Source: Agrostemma githago
Lineage: Eukaryota > Streptophyta > Magnoliopsida > Caryophyllales > Caryophyllaceae
NCBI GenBank assembly: GCA_958450325.1
Contig: OY288259.1
Coordinates: forward strand, 22,500,734 to 22,564,733
Length of the DNA: 64,000 bases
Direction: 5' to 3'
The notes under the pieces were generated by a model that worked only from the letters and a program-made list of their open reading frames with translations, was not told where the DNA came from and searched no databases. Position 1 is the stretch's first letter; each line of letters starts with the position of its first letter. Shown piece by piece: positions 25,310 to 39,296 of the stretch. The position numbers were made by a program, and so were the translations under genes.

Positions 25310-27082
25310 ATTAGGCGGACCCGTTTCGCGGCTCCGCCTAATCCAACCCTAAACCCTTTTCCTTATTCAAGGTCACTAAACCCGCAAGAAACTGAACCCT
25401 AAGAGGGTATTGGTGAACCCTGTCGTGGATGTGATTCAAAGATGGGACACTGAACCTTAAGAGTAGGGTACCGCATAAGACGGGACGGAAAAGAGTTTAG
25501 GGTTGGATTAGGCGGACCCGCTTCGCGGCTCCGCCTAATCCAACCCTAAACCCTTTTCCTTATTCAAGGTAACTAAACCCGCAAGAAACTGAACCCTAAG
25601 AGGGTATTGGTGAACCCTGTCGTAGATGTGATTCAAAGATGGGACACTGAACCTTAAGAGTAGGGTACCGCATAAGACAGGACGGAAAAGGGTTTAGGGT
25701 TGGATTAGGCGGACCCGCTTCGCGGCTCCGCCTAATCCAACCCTAAACCCTTTTCCTTATTCAAGGTCACTAAACCCGCAAGAAACTGAACCCTAAGAGG
25801 GTATTGGTGAACCCGGTCGTGGATGTGATTCAAAGATGGGACACTGAACCTTAAGAGTAGGGTACCGCATAAGACGGGACGGAAAAGGGTTAAGGGTTGG
25901 ATTAGGCGGACCCGCTTCGCGGCTCCGCCTAATCCGACCCTCAACCCTTTTCCTTATTCAAGGTCACTAAACCCGCAAGAAACTGAACCCTAAGAGGGTA
26001 TTGGTGAACCCTGTCGTGGATGTGATTCAAAAATGGGACACTGAACCTTAAGAGTAGGGTACCGCATAAGACGGGACGGAAAAGGGTTTAGGGATGGATT
26101 AGGCGGACCCGCTTCGCGGCTCCGCCTAATCCAACCCTAAACCCTTTTCCTTATTCAAGGTAACTAAACCCGCAAGAAACTGAACCCTAAGAGGGTATTG
26201 GTGAACCCTGTCGTGGATGTGATTCAAAGATGGGACACTGAACCTTAAGAGTAGGGTACCGCATAAGACAGGACGGAAAAGGGTTTAGGGTTGGATTAGG
26301 CGGACCCGCTTCGCGGCTCCGCCTAATCCAACCCTAAACCCCTTTCCTTGTTCAAGGTCACTAAACCCGCAAGAAACTGAACCCTAAGAGGGTATTGGTG
26401 AACCCGGTCGTGGATGTGATTCAAAGATGGGACACTGAACCTTAAGAGTAGGGAACCGCATAAGACGGGACGGAAAAGGGTTTAGGGTTGGATTAGGCGG
26501 ACCCGCTTCGCGGCTCCGCCTAATCCAACCCTAAACCCTTTTCCTTATTCAAGGTCACTAAACCCGCAAGAAACTGAACCCTAAGAGGGCATTGGTGAAC
26601 CCTGTCGTGGATGTGATTCAAAGATGGGACACTGAAACTTATGAGTAGGGTACCGCATAAGACGGGACGGAAAAGAGTTTAGGGTTGGATTAGGCGGACC
26701 CGCTTCGCGGCTCCGCCTAATCCAACCCTAAACCCTTTTCCTTATTCAAGGTAACAAAACCCGCAAGAAACTGAACCCTAAGAGGGTATTGGTGAACCCT
26801 GTCGTGGATGTGATTCAAAGATGGGACACTGAACCTTAAGAGTAGGGTACCGCATAAGACAGGACGGAAAAGGGTTTAGGGTTGGATTAGGCGGACCCGC
26901 TTCGCGGCTCCGCCTAATCCAACCCTAAACCCTTTTCCTTATTCAAGGTCACTAAACCCGCAAGAAACTGAACCCTAAGAGGGTATTGGTGAACCCTGTC
27001 GTGGATGTGATTCAAAGATGGGACACTGAACCTTAAGAGTAGGGTACCGCATAAGACGGGACGGAAAAGAGTTTAGGGTTGG
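24719..27082. repeat. HOR unit G1, 12 monomers (2364 bp)
   Basis: Order N, T, C, V, W, G, N, B, E, H, A, n. The H monomer carries the marker gaaacttatgag, shared with the next two units. Confidence 0.85.
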
Positions 27083-27673
27083 ATTAGGCGGACCCACTTC
27101 GCGGCTCCGCCTAATCCAACCCTAAACCCTTTTCCTTATTCAAGGTCACTAAACCCGCAAGAAACTGAACCCTAAGAGGGTATTGGTGAACCCTGTCGTG
27201 GATGTGATTCAAAAATGGGACACTGAACCTTAAGAGTAGGGTACCGCATAAGACGGGACGGAAAAGGGTTTAGGGATGGATTAGGCGGACCCGCTTCGCG
27301 GCTCTGCCTAATCCAACCCTAAACTCTTTTCCTTATTCAAGGTCACTAAACCCGCAAGAAACTGAACCCTAAGATGGTATTGGTGAACCCTGTCGTGGAT
27401 GTGATTCAAAGATGGGACACTGAACCTTAAGAGTAGGGTACCGCATAAGACGGGACGGAAAAGGGTTTACGGTTGGATTAGGCAGACCCGCTTCGCGGCT
27501 CCGCCTAATCCAACCCTAAACCCTTTTCCTTATTCGAGGTCACTAAACCCGCAAGAAACTGAACCCTAAGAGGGTATTGGTGAACCCTGTCGTGGATGTG
27601 ATTCAAAGATGGGACACTGAACCTTAAGAGTAGGGTACCGCATAAGACGGGACGGAAAAGGGTTTAGGGTTGG

Positions 27674-27870
27674 ATTAGGCGGACCCGTTTCGCGGCTCCG
27701 CCTAATCCAACCCTAAACCCTTTTCCTTATTCAAGGTCACTAAACCCGCAAGAAACTGAACCCTAAGAGGGTATTGGTGAACCCGGTCGTGGATGTGATT
27801 CAAAGATGGGACACTGAACCTTAAGAGTAGGGTACCGCATAAGACGGGACGGAAAAGGGTTAAGGGTTGG
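27674..27870 (+). repeat. Hybrid monomer V/G
   Basis: The head has the V marker cccgtttcg, while the rest has the G markers cccggtcg and gttaaggg. This is what remains if a V monomer recombines with the G two copies further on, deleting exactly 394 bp. Confidence 0.82.
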
Positions 27871-28264
27871 ATTAGGCGGACCCGCTTCGCGGCTCCGCCT
27901 AATCCGACCCTCAACCCTTTTCCTTATTCAAGGTCACTAAACCCGCAAGAAACTGAACCCTAAGAGGGTATTGGTGAACCCTGTCGTGGATGTGATTCAA
28001 AAATGGGACACTGAACCTTAAGAGTAGGGTACCGCATAAGACGGGACGGAAAAGGGTTTAGGGATGGATTAGGCGGACCCGCTTCGCGGCTCCGCCTAAT
28101 CCAACCCTAAACCCTTTTCCTTATTCAAGGTAACTAAACCCGCAAGAAACTGAACCCTAAGAGGGTATTGGTGAACCCTGTCGTGGATGTGATTCAAAGA
28201 TGGGACACTGAACCTTAAGAGTAGGGTACCGCATAAGACAGGACGGAAAAGGGTTTAGGGTTGG

Positions 28265-28658
28265 ATTAGGCGGACCCGCTTCGCGGCTCCGCCTAATCCA
28301 ACCCTAAACCCCTTTCCTTGTTCAAGGTCACTAAACCCGCAAGAAACTGAACCCTAAGAGGGTATTGGTGAACCCGGTCGTGGATGTGATTCAAAGATGG
28401 GACACTGAACCTTAAGAGTAGGGAACCGCATAAGACGGGACGGAAAAGGGTTTAGGGTTGGATTAGGCGGACCCGCTTCGCGGCTCCGCCTAATCCAACC
28501 CTAAACCCCTTTCCTTGTTCAAGGTCACTAAACCCGCAAGAAACTGAACCCTAAGAGGGTATTGGTGAACCCGGTCGTGGATGTGATTCAAAGATGGGAC
28601 ACTGAACCTTAAGAGTAGGGAACCGCATAAGACGGGACGGAAAAGGGTTTAGGGTTGG
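28265..28658. repeat. Adjacent duplicate E monomers (2 x 197 bp)
   Basis: The copies at 28265 and 28462 share aaacccc, ttgttcaagg, cccggtcg and gggaacc. Flanking HOR units have a single E. Confidence 0.85.
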
Positions 28659-29249
28659 ATTAGGCGGACCCGCTTCGCGGCTCCGCCTAATCCAACCCTA
28701 AACCCTTTTCCTTATTCAAGGTCACTAAACCCGCAAGAAACTGAACCCTAAGAGGGCATTGGTGAACCCTGTCGTGGATGTGATTCAAAGATGGGACACT
28801 GAAACTTATGAGTAGGGTACCGCATAAGACGGGACGGAAAAGAGTTTAGGGTTGGATTAGGCGGACCCGCTTCGCGGCTCCGCCTAATCCAACCCTAAAC
28901 CCTTTTCCTTATTCAAGGTAACAAAACCCGCAAGAAACTGAACCCTAAGAGGGTATTGGTGAACCCTGTCGTGGATGTGATTCAAAGATGGGACACTGAA
29001 CCTTAAGAGTAGGGTACCGCATAAGACAGGACGGAAAAGGGTTTAGGGTTGGATTAGGCGGACCCGCTTCGCGGCTCCGCCTAATCCAACCCTAAACCCT
29101 TTTCCTTATTCAAGGTCACTAAACCCGCAAGAAACTGAACCCTAAGAGGGTATTGGTGAACCCTGTCGTGGATGTGATTCAAAGATGGGACACTGAACCT
29201 TAAGAGTAGGGTACCGCATAAGACGGGACGGAAAAGAGTTTAGGGTTGG

Positions 29250-31219
29250 ATTAGGCGGACCCACTTCGCGGCTCCGCCTAATCCAACCCTAAACCCTTTT
29301 CCTTATTCAAGGTCACTAAACCCGCAAGAAACTGAACCCTAAGAGGGTATTGGTGAACCCTGTCGTGGATGTGATTCAAAAATGGGACACTGAACCTTAA
29401 GAGTAGGGTACCGCATAAGACGGGACGGAAAAGGGTTTAGGGATGGATTAGGCGGACCCGCTTCGCGGCTCTGCCTAATCCAACCCTAAACTCTTTTCCT
29501 TATTCAAGGTCACTAAACCCGCAAGAAACTGAACCCTAAGATGGTATTGGTGAACCCTGTCGTGGATGTGATTCAAAGATGGGACACTGAACCTTAAGAG
29601 TAGGGTACCGCATAAGACGGGACGGAAAAGGGTTTACGGTTGGATTAGGCAGACCCGCTTCGCGGCTCCGCCTAATCCAACCCTAAACCCTTTTCCTTAT
29701 TCGAGGTCACTAAACCCGCAAGAAACTGAACCCTAAGAGGGTATTGGTGAACCCTGTCGTGGATGTGATTCAAAGATGGGACACTGAACCTTAAGAGTAG
29801 GGTACCGCATAAGACGGGACGGAAAAGGGTTTAGGGTTGGATTAGGCGGACCCGTTTCGCGGCTCCGCCTAATCCAACCCTAAACCCTTTTCCTTATTCA
29901 AGGTCACTAAACCCGCAAGAAACTGAACCCTAAGAGGGTATTGGTGAACCCGGTCGTGGATGTGATTCAAAGATGGGACACTGAACCTTAAGAGTAGGGT
30001 ACCGCATAAGACGGGACGGAAAAGGGTTAAGGGTTGGATTAGGCGGACCCGCTTCGCGGCTCCGCCTAATCCGACCCTCAACCCTTTTCCTTATTCAAGG
30101 TCACTAAACCCGCAAGAAACTGAACCCTAAGAGGGTATTGGTGAACCCTGTCGTGGATGTGATTCAAAAATGGGACACTGAACCTTAAGAGTAGGGTACC
30201 GCATAAGACGGGACGGAAAAGGGTTTAGGGATGGATTAGGCGGACCCGCTTCGCGGCTCCGCCTAATCCAACCCTAAACCCTTTTCCTTATTCAAGGTAA
30301 CTAAACCCGCAAGAAACTGAACCCTAAGAGGGTATTGGTGAACCCTGTCGTGGATGTGATTCAAAGATGGGACACTGAACCTTAAGAGTAGGGTACCGCA
30401 TAAGACAGGACGGAAAAGGGTTTAGGGTTGGATTAGGCGGACCCGCTTCGCGGCTCCGCCTAATCCAACCCTAAACCCCTTTCCTTGTTCAAGGTCACTA
30501 AACCCGCAAGAAACTGAACCCTAAGAGGGTATTGGTGAACCCGGTCGTGGATGTGATTCAAAGATGGGACACTGAACCTTAAGAGTAGGGAACCGCATAA
30601 GACGGGACGGAAAAGGGTTTAGGGTTGGATTAGGCGGACCCGCTTCGCGGCTCCGCCTAATCCAACCCTAAACCCTTTTCCTTATTCAAGGTCACTAAAC
30701 CCGCAAGAAACTGAACCCTAAGAGGGCATTGGTGAACCCTGTCGTGGATGTGATTCAAAGATGGGACACTGAAACTTATGAGTAGGGTACCGCATAAGAC
30801 GGGACGGAAAAGAGTTTAGGGTTGGATTAGGCGGACCCGCTTCGCGGCTCCGCCTAATCCAACCCTAAACCCTTTTCCTTATTCAAGGTAACAAAACCCG
30901 CAAGAAACTGAACCCTAAGAGGGTATTGGTGAACCCTGTCGTGGATGTGATTCAAAGATGGGACACTGAACCTTAAGAGTAGGGTACCGCATAAGACAGG
31001 ACGGAAAAGGGTTTAGGGTTGGATTAGGCGGACCCGCTTCGCGGCTCCGCCTAATCCAACCCTAAACCCTTTTCCTTATTCAAGGTCACTAAACCCGCAA
31101 GAAACTGAACCCTAAGAGGGTATTGGTGAACCCTGTCGTGGATGTGATTCAAAGATGGGACACTGAACCTTAAGAGTAGGGTACCGCATAAGACGGGACG
31201 GAAAAGAGTTTAGGGTTGG
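29250..31219. repeat. HOR unit G3, 10 monomers (1970 bp)
   Basis: Order N, T, C, V/G hybrid (29841), N, B, E, H, A, n. It is the 11-mer without the extra E, and shares its V/G hybrid. Confidence 0.85.
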
Positions 31220-33583
31220 ATTAGGCGGACCCGCTTCGCGGCTCCGCCTAATCCAACCCTAAACCCTTTTCCTTATTCAAGGTCACTAAACCCGCAAGAA
31301 ACTGAACCCTAAGAGGGTATTGGTGAACCCTGTCGTGGATGTGATTCAAAAATGGGACACTGAACCTTAAGAGTAGGGTACCGCATAAGACGGGACGGAA
31401 AAGGGTTTAGGGATGGATTAGGCGGACCCGCTTCGCGGCTCTGCCTAATCCAACCCTAAACTCTTTTCCTTATTCAAGGTCACTAAACCCGCAAGAAACT
31501 GAACCCTAAGATGGTATTGGTGAACCCTGTCGTGGATGTGATTCAAAGATGGGACACTGAACCTTAAGAGTAGGGTACCGCATAAGACGGGACGGAAAAG
31601 GGTTTACGGTTGGATTAGGCAGACCCGCTTCGCGGCTCCGCCTAATCCAACCCTAAACCCTTTTCCTTATTCGAGGTCACTAAACCCGCAAGAAACTGAA
31701 CCCTAAGAGGGTATTGGTGAACCCTGTCGTGGATGTGATTCAAAGATGGGACACTGAACCTTAAGAGTAGGGTACCGCATAAGACGGGACGGAAAAGGGT
31801 TTAGGGTTGGATTAGGCGGACCCGTTTCGCGGCTCCGCCTAATCCAACCCTAAACCCTTTTCCTTATTCAAGGTCACTAAACCCGCAAGAAACTGAACCC
31901 TAAGAGGGTATTGGTGAACCCTGTCGTGGATGTGATTCAAAGATGGGACACTGAACCTTAAGAGTAGGGTACCGCATAAGACGGGACGGAAAAGAGTTTA
32001 GGGTTGGATTAGGCGGACCCGCTTCGCGGCTCCGCCGAATCCAACCCTAAACCCTTTTCCTTATTCAAGGTAACTAAACCCGCAAGAAACTGAACCCTAA
32101 GAGGGTATTGGTGAACCCTGTCGTAGATGTGATTCAAAGATGGGACACTGAACCTTAAGAGTAGGGTACCGCATAAGACAGGACGGAAAAGGGTTTAGGG
32201 TTGGATTAGGCGGACCCGCTTCGCGGCTCCTCCTAATCCAACCCTAAACCCTTTTCCTTATTCAAGGTCACTAAACCCGCAAGAAACTGAACCCTAAGAG
32301 GGTATTGGTGAACCCGGTCGTGGATGTGATTCAAAGATGGGACACTGAACCTTAAGAGTAGGGTACCGCATAAGACGGGACGGAAAAGGGTTAAGGGTTG
32401 GATTAGGCGGACCCGCTTCGCGGCTCCGCCTAATCCGACCCTCAACCCTTTTCCTTATTCAAGGTCACTAAACCCGCAAGAAACTGAACCCTAAGAGGGT
32501 ATTGGTGAACCCTGTCGTGGATGTGATTCAAAAATGGGACACTGAACCTTAAGAGTAGGGTACCGCATAAGACGGGACGGAAAAGGGTTTAGGGATGGAT
32601 TAGGCGGACCCGCTTCGCGGCTCCGCCTAATCCAACCCTAAACCCTTTTCCTTATTCAAGGTAACTAAACCCGCAAGAAACTGAACCCTAAGAGGGTATT
32701 GGTGAACCCTGTCGTGGATGTGATTCAAAGATGGGACACTGAACCTTAAGAGTAGGGTACCGCATAAGACAGGACGGAAAAGGGTTTAGGGTTGGATTAG
32801 GCGGACCCGCTTCGCGGCTCCGCCTAATCCAACCCTAAACCCCTTTCCTTGTTCAAGGTCACTAAACCCGCAAGAAACTGAACCCTAAGAGGGTATTGGT
32901 GAACCCGGTCGTGGATGTGATTCAAAGATGGGACACTGAACCTTAAGAGTAGGGAACCGCATAAGACGGGACGGAAAAGGGTTTAGGGTTGGATTAGGCG
33001 GACCCGCTTCGCGGCTCCGCCTAATCCAACCCTAAACCCTTTTCCTTATTCAAGGTCACTAAACCCGCAAGAAACTGAACCCTAAGAGGGCATTGGTGAA
33101 CCCTGTCGTGGATGTGATTCAAAGATGGGACACTGAAACTTAAGAGTAGGGTACCGCATAAGACGGGACGGAAAAGAGTTTAGGGTTGGATTAGGCGGAC
33201 CCGCTTCGCGGCTCCGCCTAATCCAACCCTAAACCCTTTTCCTTATTCAAGGTAACAAAACCCGCAAGAAACTGAACCCTAAGAGGGTATTGGTGAACCC
33301 TGTCGTGGATGTGATTCAAAGATGGGACACTGAACCTTAAGAGTTGGGTACCGCATAAGACAGGACGGAAAAGGGTTTAGGGTTGGATTAGGCGGACCCG
33401 CTTCGCGGCTCCGCCTAATCCAACCCTAAACCCTTTTCCTTATTCAAGGTCACTAAACCCGCAAGAAACTGAACCCTAAGAGGGTATTGGTGAACCCTGT
33501 CGTGGATGTGATTCAAAGATGGGACACTGAACCTTAAGAGTAGGGTACCGCATAAGACGGGACGGAAAAGAGTTTAGGGTTGG
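31220..33583. repeat. HOR unit G4, 12 monomers (2364 bp)
   Basis: The order N, T, C, V, W, G, N, B, E, H, A, n returns with V-W-G intact. Private changes: tccgccgaatcc near 32036, ctcctcctaatcc near 32228, gagttgggtacc near 33342. Confidence 0.83.
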
Positions 33584-34174
33584 ATTAGGCGGACCCGCTT
33601 CGCGGCTCCGCCTAATCCAACCCTAAACCCTTTTCCTTATTCAAGGTAACTAAACCCGCAAGAAACTGAACCCTAAGAGGGTATTGGTGAACCCTGTCGT
33701 AGATGTGATTCAAAGATGGGACACTGAACCTTAAGAGTAGGGTACCGCATAAGACAGGACGGAAAAGGGTTTAGGGTTGGATTAGGCGGACCCGCTTCGC
33801 GGCTCCGCCTAATCCAACCCTAAACCCTTTTCCTTATTCAAGGTCACTAAACCCGCAAGAAACTGAACCCTAAGAGGGTATTGGTGAACCCGGTCGTGGA
33901 TGTGATTCAAAGATGGGACACTGAACCTTAAGAGTAGGGTACCGCATAAGACGGGACGGAAAAGGGTTCAGGGTTGGATTAGGCGGACCCGTTTCGCGGC
34001 TCCGCCTAATCCAACCCTAAACCCTTTTCCTTATTCAAGGTCACTAAACCCGCAAGAAACTGAACCCTAAGAGGGTATTGGTGAACCCTGTCGTGGATGT
34101 GATTCAAAGATGGGACACTGAACCTTAAGAGTAGGGTACCGCATAAGACGGGACGGAAAAGGGTTTAGGGTTGG
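33584..34174. repeat. Linker W, G, V-like (3 monomers)
   Basis: W at 33584, G with gttcaggg tail at 33781, and a cccgtttcg-headed monomer at 33978 lacking the gagttt tail. They join the 12-mer series to the 9-mer series. Confidence 0.7.
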
Positions 34175-35947
34175 ATTAGGCGGACCCGTTTCGCGGCTCC
34201 GCCTAATCCAACCCTAAACCCTTTTCCTTATTCAAGGTCACTAAACCCGCAAGAAACTGAACCCTAAGAGGGTATTGGTGAACCCTGTCGTGGATGTGAT
34301 TCAAAGATGGGACACTGAACCTTAAGAGTAGGGTACCGCATAAGACGGGACGGAAAAGAGTTTAGGGTTGGATTAGGCGGACCCGCTTCGCGGCTCCGCC
34401 TAATCCAACCCTAAACCCTTTTCCTTATTCAAGGTAACTAAACCCGCAAGAAACTGAACCCTAAGAGGGTATTGGTGAACCCTGTCGTAGATGTGATTCA
34501 AAGATGGGACACTGAACCTTAAGAGTAGGGTACCGCATAAGACAGGACGGAAAAGGGTTTAGGGTTGGATTAGGCGGACCCGCTTCGCGGCTCCTCCTAA
34601 TCCAACCCTAAACCCTTTTCCTTATTCAAGGTCACTAAACCCGCAAGAAACTGAACCCTAAGAGGGTATTGGTGAACCCGGTCGTGGATGTGATTCAAAG
34701 ATGGGACACTGAACCTTAAGAGTAGGGTACCGCATAAGACGGGACGGAAAAGGGTTAAGGGTTGGATTAGGCGGACCCGCTTCGCGGCTCCGCCTAATCC
34801 GACCCTCAACCCTTTTCCTTATTCAAGGTCACTAAACCCGCAAGAAACTGAACCCTAAGAGGGTATTGGTGAACCCTGTCGTGGATGTGATTCAAAAATG
34901 GGACACTGAACCTTAAGAGTAGGGTACCGCATAAGACGGGACGGAAAAGGGTTTAGGGATGGATTAGGCGGACCCGCTTCGCGGCTCCGCCTAATCCAAC
35001 CCTAAACCCTTTTCCTTATTCAAGGTAACTAAACCCGCAAGAAACTGAACCCTAAGAGGGTATTGGTGAACCCTGTCGTGGATGTGATTCAAAGATGGGA
35101 CACTGAACCTTAAGAGTAGGGTACCGCATAAGACAGGACGGAAAAGGGTTTAGGGTTGGATTAGGCGGACCCGCTTCGCGGCTCCGCCTAATCCAACCCT
35201 AAACCCCTTTCCTTGTTCAAGGTCACTAAACCCGCAAGAAACTGAACCCTAAGAGGGTATTGGTGAACCCGGTCGTGGATGTGATTCAAAGATGGGACAC
35301 TGAACCTTAAGAGTAGGGAACCGCATAAGACGGGACGGAAAAGGGTTTAGGGTTGGATTAGGCGGACCCGCTTCGCGGCTCCGCCTAATCCAACCCTAAA
35401 CCCTTTTCCTTATTCAAGGTCACTAAACCCGCAAGAAACTGAACCCTAAGAGGGCATTGGTGAACCCTGTCGAGGATGTGATTCAAAGATGGGACACTGA
35501 AACTTAAGAGTAGGGTACCGCATAAGACGGGACGGAAAAGAGTTTAGGGTTGGATTAGGCGGACCCGCTTCGCGGCTCCGCCTAATCGAACCCTAAACCC
35601 TTTTCCTTATTCAAGGTAACAAAACCCGCAAGAAACTGAACCCTAAGAGGGTATTGGTGAACCCTGTCGTGGATGTGATTCAAAGATGGGACACTGAACC
35701 TTAAGAGTAGGGTACCGCATAAGACAGGACGGAAAAGGGTTTAGGGTTGGATTAGGCGGACCCGCTTCGCGGCTCCGCCTAATCCAACCCTAAACCCTTT
35801 TCCTTATTCAAGGTCACTAAACCCGCAAGAAACTGAACCCTAAGAGGGTATTGGTGAACCCTGTCGTGGATGTGATTCAAAGATGGGACACTGAACCTTA
35901 AGAGTAGGGTACCGCATAAGACGGGACGGAAAAGGGTTTAGGGTTGG
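34175..35947. repeat. HOR unit H1, 9 monomers (1773 bp)
   Basis: Order V, W, G, N, B, E, H, A, n. Markers ctcctcctaatcc in the G monomer and gtcgagg in H recur in the next unit. Confidence 0.86.
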
Positions 35948-37720
35948 ATTAGGCGGACCCGTTTCGCGGCTCCGCCTAATCCAACCCTAAACCCTTTTCC
36001 TTATTCAAGGTCACTAAACCCGCAAGAAACTGAACCCTAAGAGGGTATTGGTGAACCCTGTCGTGGATGTGATTCAAAGATGGGACACTGAACCTTAAGA
36101 GTAGGGTACCGCATAAGACGGGACGGAAAAGAGTTTAGGGTTGGATTAGGCGGACCCGCTTCGCGGCTCCGCCTAATCCAACCCTAAACCCTTTTCCTTA
36201 TTCAAGGTAACTAAACCCGCAAGAAACTGAACCCTAAGAGGGTATTGGTGAACCCTGTCGTAGATGTGATTCAAAGATGGGACACTGAACCTTAAGAGTA
36301 GGGTACCGCATAAGACAGGACGGAAAAGGGTTTAGGGTTGGATTAGGCGGACCCGCTTCGCGGCTCCTCCTAATCCAACCCTAAACCCTTTTCCTTATTC
36401 AAGGTCACTAAACCCGCAAGAAACTGAACCCTAAGAGGGTATTGGTGAACCCGGTCGTGGATGTGATTCAAAGATGGGACACTGAACCTTAAGAGTAGGG
36501 TACCGCATAAGACGGGACGGAAAAGGGTTAAGGGTTGGATTAGGCGGACCCGCTTCGCGGCTCCGCCTAATCCGACCCTCAACCCTTTTCCTTATTCAAG
36601 GTCACTAAACCCGCAAGAAACTGAACCCTAAGAGGGTATTGGTGAACCCTGTCGTGGATGTGATTCAAAAATGGGACACTGAACCTTAAGAGTAGGGTAC
36701 CGCATAAGACGGGACGGAAAAGGGTTTAGGGATGGATTAGGCGGACCCGCTTCGCGGCTCCGCCTAATCCAACCCTAAACCCTTTTCCTTATTCAAGGTA
36801 ACTAAACCCGCAAGAAACTGAACCCTAAGAGGGTATTGGTGAACCCTGTCGTGGATGTGATTCAAAGATGGGACACTGAACCTTAAGAGTAGGGTACCGC
36901 ATAAGACAGGACGGAAAAGGGTTTAGGGTTGGATTAGGCGGACCCGCTTCGCGGCTCCGCCTAATCCAACCCTAAACCCCTTTCCTTGTTCAAGGTCACT
37001 AAACCCGCAAGAAACTGAACCCTAAGAGGGTATTGGTGAACCCGGTCGTGGATGTGATTCAAAGATGGGACACTGAACCTTAAGAGTAGGGAACCGCATA
37101 AGACGGGACGGAAAAGGGTTTAGGGTTGGATTAGGCGGACCCGCTTCGCGGCTCCGCCTAATCCAACCCTAAACCCTTTTCCTTATTCAAGGTCACTAAA
37201 CCCGCAAGAAACTGAACCCTAAGAGGGCATTGGTGAACCCTGTCGAGGATGTGATTCAAAGATGGGACACTGAAACTTAAGAGTAGGGTACCGCATAAGA
37301 CGGGACGGAAAAGAGTTTAGGGTTGGATTAGGCGGACCCGCTTCGCGGCTCCGCCTAATCCAACCCTAAACCCTTTTCCTTATTCAAGGTAACAAAACCC
37401 GCAAGAAACTGAACCCTAAGAGGGTATTGGTGAACCCTGTCGTGGATGTGATTCAAAGATGGGACACTGAACCTTAAGAGTAGGGTACCGCATAAGACAG
37501 GACGGAAAAGGGTTTAGGGTTGGATTAGGCGGACCCGCTTCGCGGCTCCGCCTAATCCAACCCTAAACCCTTTTCCTTATTCAAGGTCACTAAACCCGCA
37601 AGAAACTGAACCCTAAGAGGGTATTGGTGAACCCTGTCGTGGATGTGATTCAAAAATGGGACACTGAACCTTAAGAGTAGGGTACCGCATAAGACGGGAC
37701 GGAAAAGGGTTTAGGGATGG
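35948..37720. repeat. HOR unit H2, 9 monomers (1773 bp)
   Basis: Same order and markers as the preceding unit. The ninth monomer (37524) has a consensus head but an N tail (caaaaatggg, gggatgg), so it is a hybrid leading directly into B. Confidence 0.84.
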
Positions 37721-39296
37721 ATTAGGCGGACCCGCTTCGCGGCTCCGCCTAATCCAACCCTAAACCCTTTTCCTTATTCAAGGTAACTAAACCCGCAAGA
37801 AACTGAACCCTAAGAGGGTATTGGTGAACCCTGTCGTGGATGTGATTCAAAGATGGGACACTGAACCTTAAGAGTAGGGTACCGCATAAGACAGGACGGA
37901 AAAGGGTTTAGGGTTGGATTAGGCGGACCCGCTTCGCGGCTCCGCCTAATCCAACCCTAAACCCCTTTCCTTGTTCAAGGTCACTAAACCCGCAAGAAAC
38001 TGAACCCTAAGAGGGTATTGGTGAACCCGGTCGTGGATGTGATTCAAAGATGGGACACTGAACCTTAAGAGTAGGGAACCGCATAAGACGGGACGGAAAA
38101 GGGTTTAGGGTTGGATTAGGCGGACCCGCTTCGCGGCTCCGCCTAATCCAACCCTAAACCCTTTTCCTTATTCAAGGTCACTAAACCCGCAAGAAACTGA
38201 ACCCTAAGAGGGCATTGGTGAACCCTGTCGAGGATGTGATTCAAAGATGGGACACTGAAACTTAAGAGTAGGGTACCGCATAAGACGGGACGGAAAAGGG
38301 TTTAGGGTTGGATTAGGCGGACCCGCTTCGCGGCTCCGCCTAATCCAACCCTAAACCCTTTTCCTTATTCAAGGTAACAAAACCCGCAAGAAACTGAACC
38401 CTAAGAGGGTATTGGTGAACCCTGTCGTGGATGTGATTCAAAGATGGGACACTGAACCTTAAGAGTAGGGTACCGCATAAGACAGGACGGAAAAGGGTTT
38501 AGGGTTGGATTAGGCGGACCCGCTTCGCGGCTCCGCCTAATCCAACCCTAAACCCTTTTCCTTATTCAAGGTCACTAAACCCGCAAGAAACTGAACCCTA
38601 AGAGGGTATTGGTGAACCCTGTCGTGGATGTGATTCAAAGATGGGACACTGAACCTTAAGAGTAGGGTACCGCATAAGACGGGACGGAAAAGAGTTTAGG
38701 GTTGGATTAGGCGGACCCGCTTCGCGGCTCCGCCTAATCCAACCCTAAACCCTTTTCCTTATTCAAGGTAACTAAACCCGCAAGAAACTGAACCCTAAGA
38801 GGGTATTGGTGAACCCTGTCGTAGATGTGATTCAAAGATGGGACACTGAACCTTAAAAGTAGGGTACCGCATAAGACAGGACGGAAAAGGGTTTAGGGTT
38901 GGATTAGGCGGACCCGCTTCGCGGCTCCGCCTAATCCAACCCTAAACCCTTTTCCTTATTCAAGGTCACTAAACCCGCAAGAAACTGAACCCTAAGAGGG
39001 TATTGGTGAACCCGGTCGTGGATGTGATTCAAAGATGGGACACTGAACCTTAAGAGTAGGGTACCGCATAAGACGGGACGGAAAAGGGTTCAGGGTTGGA
39101 TTAGGCGGACCCGCTTCGCGGCTCCGCCTAATCCAACCCTAAACCCTTTTCCTTATTCAAGGTCACTAAACCCGCAAGAAACTGAACCCTAAGAGGGTAT
39201 TGGTGAACCCTGTCGTGGATGTGATTCAAAAATGGGACACTGAACCTTAAGAGTAGGGTACCGCATAAGACGGGACGGAAAAGGGTTTAGGGATGG
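37721..39296. repeat. HOR unit H3, 8 monomers (1576 bp)
   Basis: Order B, E, H (gtcgagg), A, n, W, G, N. This is the 9-mer in another phase with V missing. A private ccttaaaagtag lies near 38852. Confidence 0.8.

Larger units (their letters stand above)
27083..29249. repeat. HOR unit G2, 11 monomers (2167 bp)
   Basis: Order N, T, C, V/G hybrid, N, B, E, E, H, A, n. Relative to the 12-mer, V-W-G has collapsed to one hybrid (minus two) and E is doubled (plus one). The first monomer has cccacttcg, shared with 29250. Confidence 0.85.
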
